From Oxalobacteraceae bacterium (GTDB lineage Bacteria > Pseudomonadota > Gammaproteobacteria > Burkholderiales > Burkholderiaceae_D), in assembly GCA_947448025.1 (NCBI GenBank), contig CANFLV010000016.1, positions 1 to 64,000 of the forward strand: a stretch of 64,000 bases of DNA, given 5' to 3'. Under the pieces are notes generated by a model. It searched no databases and had not been told where the DNA came from. It saw only the letters and a list, made by a program, of their open reading frames with translations. Shown in pieces: positions 1-8,521 of the stretch. Position 1 is the stretch's first letter. The number at the start of each line of letters is the position of its first letter. A program made the position numbers and the translations under genes.

Positions 1-33
1 AATACCTCTGTCATCTGGATACGCGAGAATTGA
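1..33 (+). CDS. gspK: GspK C-terminal fragment (partial, 5' end outside window)
   Basis: Frame 1 from the first base encodes ten residues, NTSVIWIREN, and a TGA stop. The sequence and its place directly upstream of gspL fit the end of the type II secretion minor pseudopilin GspK, which caps the pseudopilus tip with GspI and GspJ. Only the tail is visible, so the call rests mainly on operon position. Confidence 0.6.
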   Translation, partial: NTSVIWIREN

Positions 34-64
34 CGTTTGCAATCTCCATGGAAAACGAAACGAC

Positions 65-1315
65 TTGAGCACACTGTATATTCGCCTGCCGTCCAAGGCC
101 GCCGCCGATCATGCGTCGCACTGGCTCACGCTAGCCTGCCCGTATGCGCTGGCGGACGCGGAAACGATCATCGGTGATGGCAGCGCACCGCTGGCGGACC
201 TCGCCGAAGCGGTCGCCAAGGCTCAGCGCGTGGTCTTGCTGCTGGCCGCCAGCGATGTCACGTTGCTACAGGCGCAGCTGCCGCCGCTGTCCGCAGCACG
301 CCTGAAGGCCGCGTTGCCGAACCTGCTGGAAGACCAGCTGATGTCGGATCCGTCCGAGCTGGTATTCGTGCCGGGTCCGCTGGCCGACGGCATGCGCACA
401 GTCGCGGTCATGCATCGTGGCTGGCTCGACGTTCTCGCACAAACACTGCAGGGTTTTGGCGCGCGCAATGTCGTCGCCGTGCCGGCGCAATTTTCCCTGC
501 CCTTTGAACCGGGTCATCTATGTGCTGCCGCAGTCAGCCATGACGGCGATGTCGACCTCGTGTTGCGCCTGTCGGAACACGGTGGCATCGGCTTGCCGAT
601 CTTCCCCGAGGACGCCCACAGCGAAGCCCTCGAAGTCGTGCAGACCCTGTGCGCCGTCGTGCCCACAGCTGCGATCACGCTGTATGTCGCGCAAGCCAAG
701 GTCAACGATTTCCAGCACGTTGCCGATAGTCTGCTCGACCAGCGCATCGCGGTCTATGCCGAGAACTGGCCGCGCGTGATCGCCGCGACTGCGCATACGC
801 GCTTCAATTTATTCTCGGCCCTCGGCGGCGCCAGCGGTCCGTCTATCGACTGGCGCCCATGGCGCTGGCCGCTCGCGCTGCTGGCGCTGGTCTTGCTCGT
901 AAATATCATCGGCCTGAACCTCGACTGGTGGCGCCAGAAGCGCGAAGCCACAAACCTGCGCGCGTTGATGACGCAAACCTTCAAGTCCGCCTATCCGCGT
1001 GAACCCGTGGTGCTCGATCCGGTCTTGCAGATGCGTCAGAAAATCGCCGCCGCGCAGCGCGATTCGGGCCAGCCAGCGGTGGATGATTTCATCGTGCTGG
1101 CCGCGAATTTTGGCGCGGCCTGGGAAGTCGCCGGCGGCGGCAAACCTGCAGCGAGCGTCTTGGCCGGCATCGACTATCGCGAACGCAGCCTGTTCCTGCG
1201 CGTCAAAGCCGATGCGGTCTTGCCGATCGAGGCCTTGAAAACGGCGCTCTTCCAGCATCAGCTGGCCATCCTTGCCGCGGGCAATAATGTCTGGCAAATC
1301 CGGAGCGTCAAATGA
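65..1315 (+). CDS. gspL: Type II secretion system protein GspL
   Basis: A 416-residue bitopic inner-membrane protein of the type II secretion platform. The N-terminal part (about residues 1-240) is the actin-like cytoplasmic domain that contacts the GspE ATPase. One membrane helix lies near residues 266-286 (PLALLALVLLVNIIG) and a ferredoxin-like periplasmic domain follows. The N-terminus STLYIRLPSKAAAD is typical of betaproteobacterial GspL. The start is TTG: an ATG at 48 is in a frame that closes at once, and no in-frame ATG precedes. The stop overlaps the gspM start by four bases, implying translational coupling. Confidence 0.93.
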   Translation: MSTLYIRLPSKAAADHASHWLTLACPYALADAETIIGDGSAPLADLAEAVAKAQRVVLLLAASDVTLLQAQLPPLSAARLKAALPNLLEDQLMSDPSELVFVPGPLADGMRTVAVMHRGWLDVLAQTLQGFGARNVVAVPAQFSLPFEPGHLCAAAVSHDGDVDLVLRLSEHGGIGLPIFPEDAHSEALEVVQTLCAVVPTAAITLYVAQAKVNDFQHVADSLLDQRIAVYAENWPRVIAATAHTRFNLFSALGGASGPSIDWRPWRWPLALLALVLLVNIIGLNLDWWRQKREATNLRALMTQTFKSAYPREPVVLDPVLQMRQKIAAAQRDSGQPAVDDFIVLAANFGAAWEVAGGGKPAASVLAGIDYRERSLFLRVKADAVLPIEALKTALFQHQLAILAAGNNVWQIRSVK

Positions 1316-1857
1316 AACTAGCGACCATGAAGCTGCCGACCATTCAACAGCCCAAGGCTTGGCAAGACCTCGCCGAGCGCCTGAGCGCCTTCTGGCAAGA
1401 GCGCGATGCGCGCGAACGCAAAATTTTAAGCATTGCCGGCGCGCTCGTGGCGCTGACGCTGGTGTATCTGGTGCTGCTCAATCCGCCGCTGGTGGGTCGC
1501 GCGCAGCTCGACAAGACTTTGCCGCAGCTGCGCCTGCAAGCCGCCGAATTGCAAAGCCTCGCCGCCACTGCCGCCCAGCTCGCCCAGCAGCCGCCAGCGC
1601 CGCTGGTGCCGGTCACGCGCGAAGGCATCGATGCCGCACTGGCGCGCAATAATCTAAAAGCGCAAAGCGTGCTGCTGACCGGCGACATGCTGAAAGTCCA
1701 ATTCACAAATGCCTCGTTCGCCGCGCTGGTGAATTGGCTCGATGAACAGCAAAGAAGCTCGCGCCTGCTTGTTACCGATGCGGCCATCGATGTCCAGCCG
1801 GCGCAGGACATGGTGAACGCGACACTGACCCTGCGTCGTAGCGATAAACCGGAATGA
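1312..1857 (+). CDS. gspM: Type II secretion system protein GspM
   Basis: A 181-residue protein with a short cytoplasmic N-terminus, one hydrophobic helix at about residues 38-58 (ILSIAGALVALTLVYLVLL) and a periplasmic ferredoxin-like domain rich in Ala, Gln and Leu. This is the GspM layout; GspM stabilises GspL and the assembly platform. The start ATG lies inside the end of gspL. A second in-frame ATG five codons later (1327) is an alternative start. Confidence 0.9.
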   Translation: MKLATMKLPTIQQPKAWQDLAERLSAFWQERDARERKILSIAGALVALTLVYLVLLNPPLVGRAQLDKTLPQLRLQAAELQSLAATAAQLAQQPPAPLVPVTREGIDAALARNNLKAQSVLLTGDMLKVQFTNASFAALVNWLDEQQRSSRLLVTDAAIDVQPAQDMVNATLTLRRSDKPE

Positions 1858-1956
1858 CGCAAACACGGCATCGCGCAGGCGCCTGCGCAAGCGTTAGCAT
1901 TGCGCGTGCCGGAAAGCCGACACGATGAATCAGGCAGGCAAGTTGCAGGAGGCCCG

Positions 1957-2730
1957 ATGCGCCGCGCCGTGATATGGTTTCTGGCCGGCGCACTGAGTAT
2001 CGCCTTGACCGTGATCGCGTTTTGTCCGGCCTCATGGATGTCGGTCTTGCTCGAGCGCCAGACAGCGGGGCGCTTCACGCTCGGTGACGCGCAAGGCAGT
2101 TTATGGCGCGGCTCGGCTTTTATTGGGGCAGCACCCGGCGGCAATGAACCGGTGACGCCCTTATTGCCGGGACGCTTCAGCTGGCGTTTGTCGCCGGTGC
2201 TGTTTCTCGGTCAGCTGGATTTGCAGCTGGAAAATCCGCAGGCGCTGGCGCAGCCCTTGAACATCAGTGGCAGCTGGAACCAGTGGCAGCTGATGCCGTC
2301 GAGCTTGACTTTGCCGGCGGAGCGGCTGGCGGCGCTTGGTGCGCCTTTGAACACGATCAAGCTGTCGGGGCAGATACGTCTGGCCTGGGGCGCCTTGCAG
2401 GTGGCGCAGCAGGATGGACAGGTCGCGCTGACGGGCAGGATGACGCTGGAGATGCGCGACATTGCGTCGCGCCTGTCCTCGATCAAGCCTTTGGGCGCGT
2501 ATGACCTTACGATGGACTGGCAAGGTCAGCAGGCGCAGATCGGCCTGAAGTCCTTGCGCGGACCGTTACTGCTCAGCGGAGGAGGACTGCTGCGCAACGG
2601 GCGTTTGCAATTTTCCGGTAAGGCTGAAGCCGAAGCCGGGCAGGAAGAGCGGCTCGCGAATTTACTGAATTTGCTGGGACAACGCCGTAAAGAAGGTAAC
2701 AAGAACATCATTGCGCTAGAGTTCAAATAG
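1957..2730 (+). CDS. gspN: Type II secretion system protein GspN
   Basis: A 257-residue protein with an N-terminal membrane anchor (AVIWFLAGALSIALTVIAF) and a long beta-rich periplasmic region, matching the GspN family, an accessory and often dispensable part of type II secretion. The frame is open from a TTG at 1900, but a perfect AGGAGG at 1947-1952 sits four bases before the ATG at 1957, just ahead of the membrane anchor, so that start is chosen. About 100 bases separate it from gspM and seven from gspD. Confidence 0.88.
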   Translation: MRRAVIWFLAGALSIALTVIAFCPASWMSVLLERQTAGRFTLGDAQGSLWRGSAFIGAAPGGNEPVTPLLPGRFSWRLSPVLFLGQLDLQLENPQALAQPLNISGSWNQWQLMPSSLTLPAERLAALGAPLNTIKLSGQIRLAWGALQVAQQDGQVALTGRMTLEMRDIASRLSSIKPLGAYDLTMDWQGQQAQIGLKSLRGPLLLSGGGLLRNGRLQFSGKAEAEAGQEERLANLLNLLGQRRKEGNKNIIALEFK

Positions 2731-2737
2731 AGTTCAA

Positions 2738-4894
2738 ATGAAAAAAAATCACATAACACCCCGATTGAATCGCCGCGCCGACTGGTGTCGCTGGAGTCTT
2801 GCCGTTCTGTTGTCCTGCGCAGTCGCGACGGCGCCTTTGCCGGCATTCGCGCAAGAGCCCGGTAGCGGCCAGGCGACCATGAATTTCGTCGGCGCCGACA
2901 TCGAATCCGTGGTCAAGGCGATCGGTCATTACATCGGCCGCACCTTCATCATCGACCCGCGTGTCAAAGGCACGATCAGTGTCGTGTCCGAGAAGCCGGT
3001 CAGCAAGGCGCAGGCCTTCAGCCTGCTCAGTTCGGCGCTGCGCCTGCAGGGTTATGCGGTCGTCACCGTCGATGGTTTCACGAAGGTCGTGCCGGAACCC
3101 GATGCCAAGCTGCAGGCCGGACCGATCCAGGCCGGCGCTCTGCGTGGCGACCAGATCGCGACGCAAATTTTCCGGCTTAATTACGAATCCGCGGCGAATC
3201 TCGTGGCCGTGTTGCGCCCGCTGATTTCACCGAACAATACGATCAATGCCAATCCCGGCAATAACTCGATCATCATCACCGACTATGCCGATAATCTGCA
3301 GCGCATGTCGAAGATCATTGCCGCGCTCGATGCACCGGCTGCAGGCGATCTCGATGTCGTGCCGATCCGCCATGCGATTGCCAGCGATGTCGCGGTGATG
3401 GTCAATCGCCTGCTCGAGCCGCAAGCCGGCGTGGCCGGCGCTGACGCCGGGCGCGTCTCACTGCTGGCCGATGCACGTACGAATTCCGTGATCATCCGCG
3501 CGCCGTCGGCAGCGCGCGCGAACCTCGCCAAATCGCTGATTACCAAGCTCGATACGCCGACCACCTTGCCCGGCAATGTGCATGTGGTCTACCTGCGTAA
3601 TGCCGACGCCATCAAGCTCGCGCAAACCCTGCGCGCCGTGATCGCCTCCGAATCCGGCACCGGCCAGGGCAGCCCGCAGCCGCAGCCAAATCAGAACAAT
3701 GCGATGCCGCAGCAGGGGGCTGCAGGCGCAGCACCTGCGCCGCTGGCGGCATCGCAGCCAGCGACCTTGCCTACCGGTGGCGCAGGCGGCTTCATCCAGG
3801 CTGATGCCGCCACGAACACCTTGATCATTACTGCCAATGAAGCCGTCTACCGGAATCTGCGTACCGTCATCGACCAGCTCGATGCGCGCCGCGCGCAAGT
3901 CTATGTCGAGTCGCTGATCGTCGAAGTCACCGCTGAAAAAGCAGCCGAGTTCGGCATCCAGTGGCTGGCCGCGACCGGCGACAGCAACAGCGCATATCGA
4001 CTCGGCGGTGGCACGGGTTTCTCGACGGCCGGTAATAACCTGATTAACCAGGCCGCTGCCAAGCTCAGTTCCACCAATAGCCTGCTGCCACCCGGGAACG
4101 GCTTGTCGCTCGGCCTGTTCCGCCAGATTAATGGCCAGCTCGGCCTTGGCGCCTTGGCACATGCGCTGGAAACGAATAGCAATGCCAACATCCTGTCGAT
4201 ACCGAATCTGATCACGCTCGACAATGAAGAAGCACGCATCATCGTCGGCCAGAACGTGCCTTTCATTACCGGGCAGTTCACCACAGCAGCGTCCGGTGGC
4301 GCGGCTGGCGTGAATCCCTTCCAGACGATCGAGCGGCGCGATATCGGCCTGTCGCTGCGCGTACGCCCGCAAGTTTCCGAGGGCGGCAGCGTGAAGATGG
4401 CGATTTATCAGGAAAGCTCGAATATTCGCGACGCCACCAATGTCGCCGGCATCATCACCAATAAGCGTTCGATTGAAACCAATGTCCTCGTCGACGATGG
4501 CCAGATCATCGTGCTCGGCGGGCTGATCGAGGACTCGTTCAACGATACGGCCGAGCAGGTGCCGCTGTTGGGCAGTATCCCGGTGATCGGCAACCTGTTC
4601 AAATATTCCACGCGTAAGCGCAGCAAGACGAACCTGATGGTCTTCCTGCGCCCGATCGTGATCCGCAATGCCGAACAAAGCTTGAGCGTCGTCAGCGATC
4701 GTTACGACTACATGCGTGCCAGTGAAGCGCGCGCGCAGCCGACGCCGTCGATGGTCATGCCGGAAGTCGTGGCACCCATGCTGCCGCCAATTGAAAACGG
4801 TCGGCCAGTAGGCGGTGCGCTGATCCAGCAGCGTCCGGTGATGCCGCCGGCAGCTGCGCCCGTGTCCGCGCCAGTCGCCAAGCCAGTGCCATAA
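2738..4894 (+). CDS. gspD: Type II secretion system secretin GspD
   Basis: The 718-residue outer-membrane secretin that forms the export channel. A basic signal peptide ends near residue 38 (AFA|QEP). It is followed by the N0 domain (MNFVGADIESVVKAIG), the N1-N3 repeats, a Gln/Pro/Ala-rich insertion near residues 308-345 inside the N3 region, and the secretin core with IPNLITLDNEEARI, VGQNVPFITGQ and LGGLIED. The C-terminus has a Pro/Ala/Val-rich tail of about 60 residues, which may be an S-domain or pilotin-binding end. No lipobox is seen. Confidence 0.96.
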   Translation: MKKNHITPRLNRRADWCRWSLAVLLSCAVATAPLPAFAQEPGSGQATMNFVGADIESVVKAIGHYIGRTFIIDPRVKGTISVVSEKPVSKAQAFSLLSSALRLQGYAVVTVDGFTKVVPEPDAKLQAGPIQAGALRGDQIATQIFRLNYESAANLVAVLRPLISPNNTINANPGNNSIIITDYADNLQRMSKIIAALDAPAAGDLDVVPIRHAIASDVAVMVNRLLEPQAGVAGADAGRVSLLADARTNSVIIRAPSAARANLAKSLITKLDTPTTLPGNVHVVYLRNADAIKLAQTLRAVIASESGTGQGSPQPQPNQNNAMPQQGAAGAAPAPLAASQPATLPTGGAGGFIQADAATNTLIITANEAVYRNLRTVIDQLDARRAQVYVESLIVEVTAEKAAEFGIQWLAATGDSNSAYRLGGGTGFSTAGNNLINQAAAKLSSTNSLLPPGNGLSLGLFRQINGQLGLGALAHALETNSNANILSIPNLITLDNEEARIIVGQNVPFITGQFTTAASGGAAGVNPFQTIERRDIGLSLRVRPQVSEGGSVKMAIYQESSNIRDATNVAGIITNKRSIETNVLVDDGQIIVLGGLIEDSFNDTAEQVPLLGSIPVIGNLFKYSTRKRSKTNLMVFLRPIVIRNAEQSLSVVSDRYDYMRASEARAQPTPSMVMPEVVAPMLPPIENGRPVGGALIQQRPVMPPAAAPVSAPVAKPVP

Positions 4895-4910
4895 GCCGAA
4901 AGAAGTGACC

Positions 4911-6356
4911 ATGTCCGACGCCCACCTGCTGCCTTATGCTTACGCCCGCGATTTTTCGCTGTTGGCGCGTCGCGCTCCTGTCGACCCTGCGGGCGCAACG
5001 CCGTCTGGCCCGGTCGAAGTCTGGGTATCCGATGTCACCGCTGCTACGGCGATTGCTGAAGTCAGCCGCCGTTTCGGCCGCATCAGGATCAAGTCGATGA
5101 CGCATGACCTGCTGGAAGCGGCGATCGCGCTGGCCTATGCTGGATCTGGCGGCGATGCCGCGCAAGTCATCGATGAAGTCGAGTCCGATCTTGATCTGGC
5201 CAAGCTGATGATGGACATGCCGGCGATCGAAGATTTGCTCGAATCGGCGGACGACGCGCCAGTGATCCGCATGATCAATGCCTTGCTCACGCAGGCGCTG
5301 CGCGAAGGCGCCTCCGACATTCACATTGAACCCTTCGAGCAGATATCAGTGGTGCGCTTTCGCATCGACGGCACGCTGCGCGACGTCGTGCGACCGAAAA
5401 AAGCCATCCATGCCTCACTGATCTCGCGCATCAAAATCATGGCTCAGCTCGACATCGCCGAAAAGCGTTTGCCGCAAGACGGCCGCATCACCTTGCGCGT
5501 CGGTGGCAAGCCTGTCGACGTGCGCGTGTCGACGCTGCCGACCGGTCATGGCGAGCGCGCCGTGCTGCGCCTGCTGGACAAGGAAGCCGGTCGCCTGGAC
5601 TTGAGTTTGCTGGGTATGAGCGATGACGTCTTGCCGCAATTCGACCAGCTCATCGCGCAGCCGCATGGCATTGTGCTCGTGACCGGCCCGACCGGCTCGG
5701 GCAAGACCACGACCTTGTACGCAGCGCTGCAAAGATTGAATGCGACCTCGACCAATATCCTCACCGTCGAAGACCCGATTGAATACGAACTCGCCGGTGT
5801 TGGCCAGACGCAGGTCAATGCGCGCATCGACATGAGCTTCGCGAAAGCCCTGCGCGCGATTTTGCGGCAAGACCCGGACATCATCATGATTGGCGAAATC
5901 CGCGATCTTGAAACCGCGCAGATCGCGGTGCAAGCCTCGCTGACCGGCCACCTCGTGTTGGCCACCTTGCACACCAACGATTCGGCTGCAGCTGTCACGC
6001 GTCTGCTCGACATGGGCATTGAACCCTTCCTGCTGTCGTCGTCGCTCTTGGGCGTGGTCGCGCAGCGGCTGGTGCGCAAGCTCTGCGGTGCATGCAAGAC
6101 CTTCGACGGTCAGTACTGGCAGGCTGTCGGTTGTACGAAATGCGGCGGTACCGGCTATCACGGCCGTGTCGGCGTCTATGAATTATTGCTGACCACGGAA
6201 GCGATCCGCGCGCAGATCCATCAGCAGGCCTCCGAAGCCGATATCCGCGCCGCCGCGCAAGCCGATGGCATGCGCACGATGCGCGAAGATGGTGAACGCT
6301 GGCTCGCCGATGGCACCACGACCCTGGCTGAATTGCTGCGCGTGGCAAAGGAATAA
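4911..6356 (+). CDS. gspE: Type II secretion system ATPase GspE
   Basis: The cytoplasmic hexameric ATPase that powers the pseudopilus, 481 residues. Walker A GPTGSGKTT lies near residue 258, the Asp box and Walker B (IIMIGEIRD) near 324, and a His box (LATLHTND) follows. A CXXC...CXXC zinc module is at about 392-415 (CGAC...CTKC). The N-terminal domain that binds GspL is present. A GTG at 4905 is a possible start two codons earlier; the ATG at 4911, preceded by an AAGAAG stretch, is preferred. Only three bases separate its stop from gspF. Confidence 0.96.
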   Translation: MSDAHLLPYAYARDFSLLARRAPVDPAGATPSGPVEVWVSDVTAATAIAEVSRRFGRIRIKSMTHDLLEAAIALAYAGSGGDAAQVIDEVESDLDLAKLMMDMPAIEDLLESADDAPVIRMINALLTQALREGASDIHIEPFEQISVVRFRIDGTLRDVVRPKKAIHASLISRIKIMAQLDIAEKRLPQDGRITLRVGGKPVDVRVSTLPTGHGERAVLRLLDKEAGRLDLSLLGMSDDVLPQFDQLIAQPHGIVLVTGPTGSGKTTTLYAALQRLNATSTNILTVEDPIEYELAGVGQTQVNARIDMSFAKALRAILRQDPDIIMIGEIRDLETAQIAVQASLTGHLVLATLHTNDSAAAVTRLLDMGIEPFLLSSSLLGVVAQRLVRKLCGACKTFDGQYWQAVGCTKCGGTGYHGRVGVYELLLTTEAIRAQIHQQASEADIRAAAQADGMRTMREDGERWLADGTTTLAELLRVAKE

Positions 6357-6359
6357 ACG

Positions 6360-7580
6360 GTGACGGCTTTTCGCTACGAAGCAGCCGATGCGCTCGGCCA
6401 GACCAAGAAAGGCGTGGTCAATGCCGACAGCGCCCGTGCTGCGCGCGCCGACCTGCGTGGTCAGGGTCTGGTGCCGCTCACGGTCGACGCGATCAGCGCG
6501 CAGCTCGATGAAGCCGGTCAGCTCAAGCGCCATCGCTTCGGCGACAAACTGTCGACTGTCGAACTGGCCCTGTTCACGCGCCAGATGGCCAGTCTGCTGG
6601 AAGCCAGCCTGCCGCTGGAACAGGCATTCTCGGCCTTGCTGGAACAAGCTGAGCGTCCCTATGTGCGCGACCTGATCGCCTCGATCCGTTCCGAAGTCAT
6701 GGGCGGCGCGTCGCTGTCGGACGCCCTGTCGCATCACCCGCGTGACTTCGCTGATATCTACCGTGCGCTGGTGTCGTCGGGCGAGCAGATAGGCCAGCTC
6801 TCGCGCGTGCTGTCGCGCCTGGCTGATTACATCGAGCGGCGCAATTCGCTGGTACAAAAAGTCCGGCTCGCTTTCACCTATCCCGCCATCGTCACCGTGG
6901 TCGCGTTTGCGATCGTGATTTTTTTGCTGACTTATGTCGTGCCGCAAATCGTCTCCGTGTTTGCGAATACGAAGCAAAAGCTGCCGATCCTGACGATCAT
7001 CATGCTGGCCATTTCCGACTTTGTGCGCAATTACGGCTTGATCCTGGGCGCCATCCTGGTCGCAGCGATTTTTGCGTGGCGGCGCGCGCTGCGCCAGCCG
7101 GCGCTGAAATATCGCTGGCATTCCTGGCTGCTGACGGCGCCCCTGTATGGCCGCTTCGAGCGCAGCCTCAACACCGCGCGTTTCGCCAGCACACTAGCCA
7201 TCACGACCGGTTCGGGCGTGCCCATCCTGCGCGCCTTGCAGACGAGTCGCGACACGCTCTCCAACGTCGCCATGCGCGCGCAAGTTGAAGAGGCGACAAA
7301 TATGGTGCGCGAAGGCGTGGGTCTGGCGCGCGCCTTGTCGACGCACAAACATTTTCCACCGATGCTGATCCACATGATCCGCGCTGGCGAAGTCACCGGT
7401 GAATTGCCGGCCATGCTCGAGCGTGCCGCGAATGCGCAGGAACAGGATCTCGAGCGTCGTGCGCTGACGATTGCCGGCCTGCTCGAGCCAGCGCTGATCC
7501 TCGCCATGGGCGTGGTGGTCTTGCTGATCGTGCTGGCGGTGCTGATGCCTATCATCGAAATTAATCAACTGGTGCGCTAA
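6360..7580 (+). CDS. gspF: Type II secretion inner-membrane platform protein GspF
   Basis: A polytopic protein of 406 residues at the core of the inner-membrane platform. It carries two tandem GspF domains (residues about 70-195 and 270-395), hydrophobic helices at roughly 170-195 (VTVVAFAIVIFLLTYVVPQ), 222-242 and 375-398 (LILAMGVVVLLIVLAVLMPII), and the typical start TAFRYEA. The start is GTG at 6360, three bases after the gspE stop. Length and layout are normal for the family. Confidence 0.95.
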   Translation: MTAFRYEAADALGQTKKGVVNADSARAARADLRGQGLVPLTVDAISAQLDEAGQLKRHRFGDKLSTVELALFTRQMASLLEASLPLEQAFSALLEQAERPYVRDLIASIRSEVMGGASLSDALSHHPRDFADIYRALVSSGEQIGQLSRVLSRLADYIERRNSLVQKVRLAFTYPAIVTVVAFAIVIFLLTYVVPQIVSVFANTKQKLPILTIIMLAISDFVRNYGLILGAILVAAIFAWRRALRQPALKYRWHSWLLTAPLYGRFERSLNTARFASTLAITTGSGVPILRALQTSRDTLSNVAMRAQVEEATNMVREGVGLARALSTHKHFPPMLIHMIRAGEVTGELPAMLERAANAQEQDLERRALTIAGLLEPALILAMGVVVLLIVLAVLMPIIEINQLVR

Positions 7581-7582
7581 CC

Positions 7583-8152
7583 ATGATCAATATAAAGCGT
7601 CTGCCGCCACTGGCAATTTTCCTGAGTTTCATTTTGCTGTGCATTTCGGCGGCTTATTGGGGCATGCAATTATTCAAGCCTGCTGCGCGCAATGTCATCG
7701 CACCTGCCGCCGCCGAACGCAACGACGCGCCGCTGGCGTCCGCCTCGGGTTTGTTTGGCGGCGGCGCTGCTGGCGTCGTCGCGGCCAGCAATTTTCTGCT
7801 CAAGGGCGTGGTCGTGTCGGCCAATGAGCGCGAGAGCGTGGCCATTATCGCCGCCGACGGCAAGCCGGCGCAGGCGGTCTGGCTGAATAGCGAATTGCAG
7901 CCGGGTGTGACGGTTAAGGAAGTGCATCGGCAATACGTTTTACTGTCCGATGGCGGCGTGATGCGGCGCGTGGAATTACCGAAAAATGCGACTGATCGTG
8001 GCGATCTCGCCGCACCACCTCTGCCTGTGCCTGCCGGGCAGGGAAATGAATTCAATCCCGGCATGCAGCAGCAGCCACCGCCACCGCCGCAGCCAGCACC
8101 AATGGCGCCGGCAAACATCGGCCCCGGCACAGGACCACGGCCAACGAACTAG
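7583..8152 (+). CDS. gspC: Type II secretion protein GspC (short, no PDZ)
   Basis: A 189-residue protein with one N-terminal membrane helix (LAIFLSFILLCISAAYWG), a linker, and the homology-region domain that binds the N0 domain of GspD (LFGGGAAGVVAASNFLLKG through VQLSDGG-like strands). There is no room for the PDZ or coiled-coil domain of classical GspC; the C-terminus is a Pro/Gln-rich tail with a proline run near residue 163. It is the last gene of the operon. A dispersed repeat begins only four bases after its stop. Confidence 0.85.
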   Translation: MINIKRLPPLAIFLSFILLCISAAYWGMQLFKPAARNVIAPAAAERNDAPLASASGLFGGGAAGVVAASNFLLKGVVVSANERESVAIIAADGKPAQAVWLNSELQPGVTVKEVHRQYVLLSDGGVMRRVELPKNATDRGDLAAPPLPVPAGQGNEFNPGMQQQPPPPPQPAPMAPANIGPGTGPRPTN

Positions 8153-8155
8153 GAC

Positions 8156-8334
8156 GGTACCTCTGACAGTACAGCGTGGCGCTGCCAGCGACCCATCCGC
8201 ATGGGGGGTAAGTGGTGTAGCGCTTAAATGGCGGCCCCAGAGACAGGGCTATCGGGCGCCGCCAGGCTTGACAAGTCACCAGTCTGGCGGCGTCCGATAG
8301 CCCTGTCTCGATCAGACACGTTTGCAATCCTTCA
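8156..8334 (+). repeat. Dispersed structured repeat, copy 1 (lacks the 5' hairpin)
   Basis: First of three direct copies in the window (others at 10459 and 29765). It begins at TACCTCTGACA, four bases after gspC, and so lacks the first hairpin present in the other copies. It keeps a degenerate form of the CCCATCCGGATGGG palindrome (here GCATGGGG) and the large hairpin with 26-base arms at 8240-8265 and 8284-8309, paired throughout with one G-U wobble. The 3' flank TTGCAA..CCTTCA is shared with copy 3. The copy lies between gspC and the ThDP enzyme gene. Confidence 0.85.
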
Positions 8335-8351
8335 TCCGAGGCACAATTTAT

Positions 8352-8370
8352 TGTTCCCTCATACGGAACA
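8352..8370 (+). promoter_or_regulatory. Candidate operator palindrome TGTTCC-N7-GGAACA
   Basis: A perfect 6-bp inverted repeat, TGTTCC and GGAACA with a seven-base spacer, about 150 bp upstream of the ThDP enzyme start. Palindromes of this kind resemble operators of IclR-family regulators, but no regulator gene is adjacent. This is a pattern match only. Confidence 0.35.
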
Positions 8371-8521
8371 TCGTTTCGAAAATTTTCCTTTTCCAAAATT
8401 CTGTGTTTAGATGCAAAGATAAATACAACACCGAATTTGAGCATGACGGGCCGCAGAGCCTGCATGTGCAAGAGACAGGGGCAAACAGCCTCGCCGAGTC
8501 AAAAAAGGGAGATATAAGTTC

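Noticed and set aside
3458-4912. 484-codon open frame on the minus strand opposite gspD
   Set aside because: Its composition (His/Arg-rich runs) and position are those of an antisense shadow of a GC-rich gene; gspD on the plus strand is certain.
8228-8410. Short frames through the repeat copies giving similar peptides (GLSGAARL.KSPVWRRPIAL)
   Set aside because: The peptides recur because the DNA repeat is duplicated and palindromic; no start or ribosome site is conserved.
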